8,904 nt of DNA. Origin: UMGS1519 sp963621885. GTDB taxonomy: Bacteria > Actinomycetota > Coriobacteriia > Coriobacteriales > Eggerthellaceae. Positions within the stretch are counted from its first letter, which is position 1, and each line of letters starts with the position of its first letter. The notes beneath the pieces are model-generated. The model was not told the DNA's origin, ran no database searches, and saw only the letters and a program-made list of their open reading frames with translations. This document shows positions 5,693-8,904 of the stretch, piece by piece. A program made the position numbers and the translations under genes. The stretch spans positions 1 through 8,904 of the forward strand of contig CAVFFT010000006.1 in assembly GCA_963621885.1 (NCBI GenBank), written 5' to 3'.

Positions 5693-7081
5693 CTATTTGC
5701 GCACAAAGACGAAAGAAAGCGCGAGAAGAATCACGCAGCATGCCAAGCTGAATGCCATGGCGACGTCGACACCAAAGGCGGACACGCTTCCCGTGGCGCC
5801 GCCAATCGACATGAGCAGCACCGAAACGCTGACGCCGAAGGATGCCGCTACTTGGCGTACGGTGTTGCTGATGGATGTGCCGTCGGAAATGAGATCCCTT
5901 TCGAGTGTGCGAACGCTCCAGGTGCTCAGCGGCTGAATGAGCGAGCTGATTCCGAAGGCGCGGATGCCTTGCAGCGTCATGATGAGCGCCAGGTTGTCCA
6001 TTTCCCCGAGACGCACCAGGGGAACAGTGCCCACCACCAGCAGAATCGCGCCAAAGCAGACGATGCCCCGCGTTCCGCGGTGGTCCATCCAGATGCCCGA
6101 AAGCGGATTCATGATGAGCGCCGCCACGGCTCCGGGCAAAAGCGCGAGGCCCGCTTCAAAGGCGCTGAAGCCACCCGCTTTCTGCATTCCCAGAGGCAGA
6201 ACGAGCGTCACACCGATGAAGGCAGTGAACAGCAGGCAGACCATGATGGTGCCCGCGGTGAAATCCCGATTGCGGAAGGAATCAAGATTCCAAAGCGGAT
6301 TGGGAATGCGGTGCTGTCGCACTAGGAAGGCGACAAGGCAGATGATTCCCACGGCAAGCGGTACAAGGGCGTTTGCGCTTATGACGCCGCTGTCGGTCGA
6401 ATTGGTAAGGCCCATTAGCATGCCGCCGAAGGCGAGGCTCGAAAGAATGACGGATGGCCAATCGAGCGGACTCGCCGGATCGTTTGTACTCAGGCGGGGA
6501 AGGAAAAGGATCATCAGGAGCGTCACCAGCGCGCAACCCGCGCCGGTTATCCAGAACATCGATTGCCAACCCCAGTTTTCCGCGCAAATGCCCGCGATCG
6601 AAGGTCCGACGTTCGGCGCGAATCCAAAAGCGAGACCGACCACTCCCATGATGGTCGCCCATCGCTCGCGCGGGTAATTCTGGAAGACAACGATCTGGAC
6701 GAGGGGGAAGGAAAGGCCCGCGCCCACGCCCTCCAATACGCGCCCGAGGAAGACCAGCTCGAAATTGGGTGCCGCGGCAACAAGGAAGGTGCCGGCGGTG
6801 AACAGCGTCATGGAGGCCAGGTAGAGCGCCCGGATATCGAAGCGGCGCACGAAAAACGCGACAAGCGGAATGACGATGCCCAAACAGAGCTGGAAGCTGC
6901 TGACGAGCCATTGCGCCATGCCGACCGACACGCCGGTGTCGGCCATGATGCCGGGCAGAACGGTGCTGACGGCGTTCTGCAAAAGGCCGCCGAAAATGGC
7001 GCCCGCCACCATGAGTGCGAGTATGCCGTAGCCGAGCCGCGACTCCTCGTTGTTTGTCTGCGCTTGATTCATGGGGCTCAT
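5693..7081 (-). CDS. MFS transporter, DHA2 (EmrB/QacA-like) 14-helix multidrug exporter family
   Basis: This 462-residue membrane protein has about 14 hydrophobic segments (first near 19-41, last near 436-460). Family motifs are present: GRVLEGVGAG at 113-122 (motif B, R114) and the motif-C-like GFAPNVGPSIAG at 153-164, diagnostic of proton-coupled antiporters. The first-helix motif that usually reads LDxTIVNVALP is LLQNAVSTVLPGI here, so the common acidic residue is absent and substrate or coupling details may differ. The likely role is export of toxic or drug-like compounds across the cytoplasmic membrane; the substrate cannot be read from sequence. No linked regulator is visible. Starts are possible at 7081 or 7072 (MSPMNQ): an in-frame stop lies three codons above 7081 and neither has a ribosome-binding site. 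The 7072 start fits a leaderless transcript. Confidence 0.88.
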   Translation of the reverse strand: MSPMNQAQTNNEESRLGYGILALMVAGAIFGGLLQNAVSTVLPGIMADTGVSVGMAQWLVSSFQLCLGIVIPLVAFFVRRFDIRALYLASMTLFTAGTFLVAAAPNFELVFLGRVLEGVGAGLSFPLVQIVVFQNYPRERWATIMGVVGLAFGFAPNVGPSIAGICAENWGWQSMFWITGAGCALVTLLMILFLPRLSTNDPASPLDWPSVILSSLAFGGMLMGLTNSTDSGVISANALVPLAVGIICLVAFLVRQHRIPNPLWNLDSFRNRDFTAGTIMVCLLFTAFIGVTLVLPLGMQKAGGFSAFEAGLALLPGAVAALIMNPLSGIWMDHRGTRGIVCFGAILLVVGTVPLVRLGEMDNLALIMTLQGIRAFGISSLIQPLSTWSVRTLERDLISDGTSISNTVRQVAASFGVSVSVLLMSIGGATGSVSAFGVDVAMAFSLACCVILLALSFVFVRK

Positions 7082-7085
7082 TCTA
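7080..7085 (-). promoter_or_regulatory. Candidate -10 element (TAGAAT) for a leaderless MFS transcript
   Basis: The minus strand reads TAGAAT seven bases before the ATG at 7072, matching the TANNNT-N7-ATG layout of leaderless actinobacterial promoters. No clear -35 is seen. It overlaps the alternative ATG at 7081, which would be untranscribed if this promoter is used. Confidence 0.4.
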
Positions 7086-7219
7086 GGCTACACGCGCTGC
7101 GATTCCCCCATGAAACCCGAATTCATAAGGGAAGGGTCTGCGGGCGGGGATAGGCGCGCGGTCGGGCATGTGGGCGGGAAAATGGTTGGCGGAAGTGGAG
7201 GCGCGTTGTCGGGCGGCGG

Positions 7220-7253
7220 AGCCGGATTCGTGCGGCCGCCCGCTCGTCCGGCT
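7220..7253 (-). terminator. Hairpin directly after the transglutaminase-like gene, possible terminator
   Basis: On the minus strand AGCCGGA and TCCGGCT form a perfect 7-bp stem around a 20-nt GC-rich loop containing GCGGCCGC. It begins one base after the TAA stop (7255-7257). No T-run follows, so it is either a T-less terminator or a 3'-end-protecting structure. Confidence 0.35.
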
Positions 7254-7254
7254 C

Positions 7255-8730
7255 TTAGCGCGGCAGCAGCGACGGGTAGTCGGCCGTGTGGTCGAGACTG
7301 ATATCCACCAGATTCATGGCGAGATACTGCGTTGCATGGAAACCGCGCTGGTCATACCAGGTGGGGTCGTAGTAGCAAATCTCGCCGTCGACATACGCGG
7401 CAAGCCAGGCGTGGCGTCCTCCGGTTCCGAGGAAATCGTCCGCCGTTCCCGTGATATAGATGCAGGGGATGCCGTGACGCAAGGCGAGATACTGTACGGC
7501 TTTCGCATAGCCGGCGCACACCGATTCGCCGCGACTGAACACGCTGTCGATCGACTGGTCGTCGTCGCTGTCCACGTATTCGGTATCGTCGGCGACATAC
7601 GAGCAGATGTTCTCCATCGTCTCTGCGCTGGTGTCGCCCAGCAAGAGCGTGTCTTGCGCCAGCTGCTCGTATTGCGCAGATAGGCTTTCGGCCGTTTCGG
7701 CATCATATTTGTAATCGGGCTCGAGATAGGCGATAGTGCCACCCCACGACCAGTAGGTCACATGCGCGTCGTCGGGAAGCCAGAACACCTCCGGATGGTC
7801 GAATAGGAAGAACTGCCAGCAGGTCTGCAGCTCATTCGCCTCGGTGCCAAAGGGAAGCGATATGCGTTCATCATGCGCGAGGACGCCGGTTTCGATGGCG
7901 TCATAGACGGACTGCGCGTGCTCGTCGAGCGTTCCACGGTAATAGCCGTAGGCATCGGCGGTGCTTGCGAGGCTGGTGGAGGGGTTGTCGGAGAGGCAGT
8001 TGGCATCGCCCTGATTCTCCTGATTGTAAATGGCGAGGAATTCCTCTTCGGAAGGGACGGGCCATTCGAAGCCGAAAGTGTCGGTGACCCAATCGCGAAT
8101 CTGGTCGATCTGAAGCCCGCGGATGATATCGCTGCTCGGCAGAATCGTGGGCCACATGGTCAGAACGAGAGACAGAACAAGAAGCACGGTTATGAGCGTG
8201 GAACAGCCGCATCCGCAGCCGTGGCGGCGGGGCTTGATATCGGTGCCTTCGCCGTAGAAATACTCGTCGTAGTCGTCGAGGTTGTTGCGTGTCGTGTCAT
8301 CGTAGTCGGGGGAGGTGCGTGGCGCGTCGGCTTGCATTCGCGCGTTGTAGTATGCGGCCGCGGCGTTTTGCGGGTAGGTGTTGTAGCCGGCATCGGTGTT
8401 CGCCGCGTTTCGTACGGGTCCTTCGTAGACGGAAGTGGCGCCTGCCGCGTTTTGCGTGCGGCTTTCATAGACGGAAGTGCCGCCGGCGTAGTCCTGCGGA
8501 TATGCGTCGTTGCGGTAGCTTGCCGTGTCCTGGCGGGCGTTGCCGTAGTAGTCGCGAGGCGCGGCATCCCGCGCGGATTCGTCATAGTAGTTGCCGACCA
8601 CATCCCAGCGATGGTCAGCCTGGCTTCCGCCGTCCGCTGCAGAGCGCATGCGTCCCGTGTCTCCGGTGGGGGAATCCCAGTCGGAGTCATTCCAATCGCG
8701 CGTGTTGCTGTCGGAGTAGCGGTTATCCAT
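7255..8730 (-). CDS. Membrane-anchored transglutaminase-like protein with disordered N-terminal tail
   Basis: This 491-residue protein has three parts. Residues 1-165 are low-complexity, rich in Tyr, Asn, Asp, Ala and Arg with no lysine, and include a 14-residue tandem repeat (83-110). Residues 167-176 (PRRHGCGCGC) lead into one transmembrane helix, about 177-198; the Arg pair before it predicts a cytoplasmic tail and an exported C-terminal domain. Residues 199-491 end in a transglutaminase-like core with the Cys-His-Asp triad C405 (GESVCAGYAKA), H440 (GGRHAWLAAYVDG) and D455 (YYDPTWYD). Such domains act as cysteine proteases, amidases or cross-linkers, often on cell-wall or surface substrates; which applies is not readable here. 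Five other Cys occur outside (C245, C304, C376, C423, C452). ATG at 8730 has no clear ribosome-binding site but a -10-like GATAAT six bases upstream. Confidence 0.85.
   Translation of the reverse strand: MDNRYSDSNTRDWNDSDWDSPTGDTGRMRSAADGGSQADHRWDVVGNYYDESARDAAPRDYYGNARQDTASYRNDAYPQDYAGGTSVYESRTQNAAGATSVYEGPVRNAANTDAGYNTYPQNAAAAYYNARMQADAPRTSPDYDDTTRNNLDDYDEYFYGEGTDIKPRRHGCGCGCSTLITVLLVLSLVLTMWPTILPSSDIIRGLQIDQIRDWVTDTFGFEWPVPSEEEFLAIYNQENQGDANCLSDNPSTSLASTADAYGYYRGTLDEHAQSVYDAIETGVLAHDERISLPFGTEANELQTCWQFFLFDHPEVFWLPDDAHVTYWSWGGTIAYLEPDYKYDAETAESLSAQYEQLAQDTLLLGDTSAETMENICSYVADDTEYVDSDDDQSIDSVFSRGESVCAGYAKAVQYLALRHGIPCIYITGTADDFLGTGGRHAWLAAYVDGEICYYDPTWYDQRGFHATQYLAMNLVDISLDHTADYPSLLPR
8401..8484 (-). 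repeat. 42-bp in-frame tandem duplication in the transglutaminase-like gene
   Basis: Two 42-bp units encode residues 83-96 and 97-110 of the tail. Both contain TSVYE and end NAA, with 9 of 14 residues identical. The 12-mer TAGACGGAAGTG (plus strand) recurs at 8426-8437 and 8468-8479. Looser Y-x-x-NA motifs flank it, suggesting the tail grew by duplication. Confidence 0.75.
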
Positions 8731-8736
8731 ACCGGC

Positions 8737-8742
8737 ATTATC
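8737..8742 (-). promoter_or_regulatory. Candidate -10 element (GATAAT) for the transglutaminase-like gene
   Basis: The minus strand reads GATAAT six bases before the ATG at 8730 (five of six matches to TATAAT). Initiation at or next to the A of the ATG would give a leaderless mRNA, which fits the absence of a Shine-Dalgarno sequence. No good -35 is visible. Confidence 0.4.
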
Positions 8743-8827
8743 TCAATCCCCGCCGCCTCTCACACGAAACACATGGGCTCTTTGGCGTTTTGTTCGTTTC
8801 TCCTTCTGCGCGCCGTTTGAAGGCAAT

Positions 8828-8904
8828 ATGGAGTATCGGGCGTTCGCGGAAGTTCTTAATGCTTTAGCACTCTACCGTGATAGAGTATCAAGCGAAGAGC
8901 CGAT
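8828..8904 (+). CDS. Possible 5' end of an unidentified gene running off the window
   Basis: ATG at 8828 is preceded by GAAGG at 8819-8823, a usable though closely spaced ribosome-binding site. The frame stays open for 25 codons to the edge, starting MEYRAFAEVLNALALYRD. The peptide looks like an amphipathic helix; I recognise no family. Codons such as TTA, GCA, AGA, GTA and TCA are unlike the GC-ending codons of the other genes, so the gene may be of foreign origin, or the frame may be non-coding. It would be transcribed divergently from the transglutaminase-like gene, with about 97 bp between the two start codons. An inverted repeat (8869-8886) lies inside it. Confidence 0.4.
   Translation, partial: MEYRAFAEVLNALALYRDRVSSEEP

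Noticed and set aside
4866..5936. 356-codon plus-strand open frame across the phosphatase gene and into the MFS gene
   Set aside because: It is antisense to the histidine phosphatase with all catalytic residues, and it also spans the tandem-repeat spacer and the end of the MFS gene.
7873..8820. 315-codon plus-strand open frame, Val/Gly/Arg-rich, opposite the transglutaminase-like gene
   Set aside because: Its valine-rich pattern is the mirror of Tyr/Asn/Asp codons of the minus-strand gene, which has a full Cys-His-Asp triad and a membrane helix.
8869..8886. MerR-type operator assignment for ACTCTA-N6-TAGAGT
   Set aside because: The dyad size would fit, but the flanking hexamers do not give the 19-20 bp spacing usual for MerR promoters and the site may be coding, so the regulator family is left open.

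Overview
The window is GC-rich, gene-dense chromosomal DNA, most likely from an actinobacterium of the Coriobacteriia / Eggerthellaceae type. That placement is inferred from protein style (GatA, GatB, a DHA2-like transporter, a Tyr/Asn-rich transglutaminase-like protein), codon use and gene order; no marker in the window proves it. It holds mostly housekeeping genes. I see no CRISPR array, insertion sequence, prophage, tRNA or rRNA gene, and no recognisable new defence or biosynthetic system. No gene-free stretch exceeds 300 bases; the largest is about 260 bases, between ygjP and gatC.

Left part, plus strand (1-4850). The 3' end of rsmI (16S rRNA ribose methyltransferase) enters from the left edge. 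A 30-codon open frame fills the next gap exactly, overlapping its neighbours through ATGA at both ends. A YgjP-type zinc metallopeptidase gene follows. After a repeat-bearing spacer come gatC, gatA and gatB as a tight operon (TAATG overlap, then a 1-base gap). The operon encodes the amidotransferase that makes Gln-tRNA(Gln) and/or Asn-tRNA(Asn) from misacylated precursors. It ends in a strong hairpin terminator at 4816-4850. The gatB stop codon lies inside a 21-bp tandem repeat.

Middle and right, minus strand (4872-8730). A histidine phosphatase (phosphoglycerate-mutase fold) converges on gatB. Upstream of it lie a 25-bp tandem-repeat block, a 14-helix DHA2-like MFS exporter, and a membrane-anchored transglutaminase-like protein with a long Tyr/Asn/Asp-rich, lysine-free N-terminal tail. 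Spacers of about 175-200 bp and separate -10-like elements suggest these three are transcribed independently. Two of the -10-like elements lie only 6-7 nt from the start codon, as in leaderless actinobacterial transcripts.

Right edge. A short divergent plus-strand reading frame (8828 onward) with a ribosome-binding site and AT-richer codons runs off the window.

The points most worth a second look are the 30-codon frame between rsmI and ygjP, the short tandem duplications in three separate spacers, the lysine-poor transglutaminase-like protein, and the two candidate leaderless starts.
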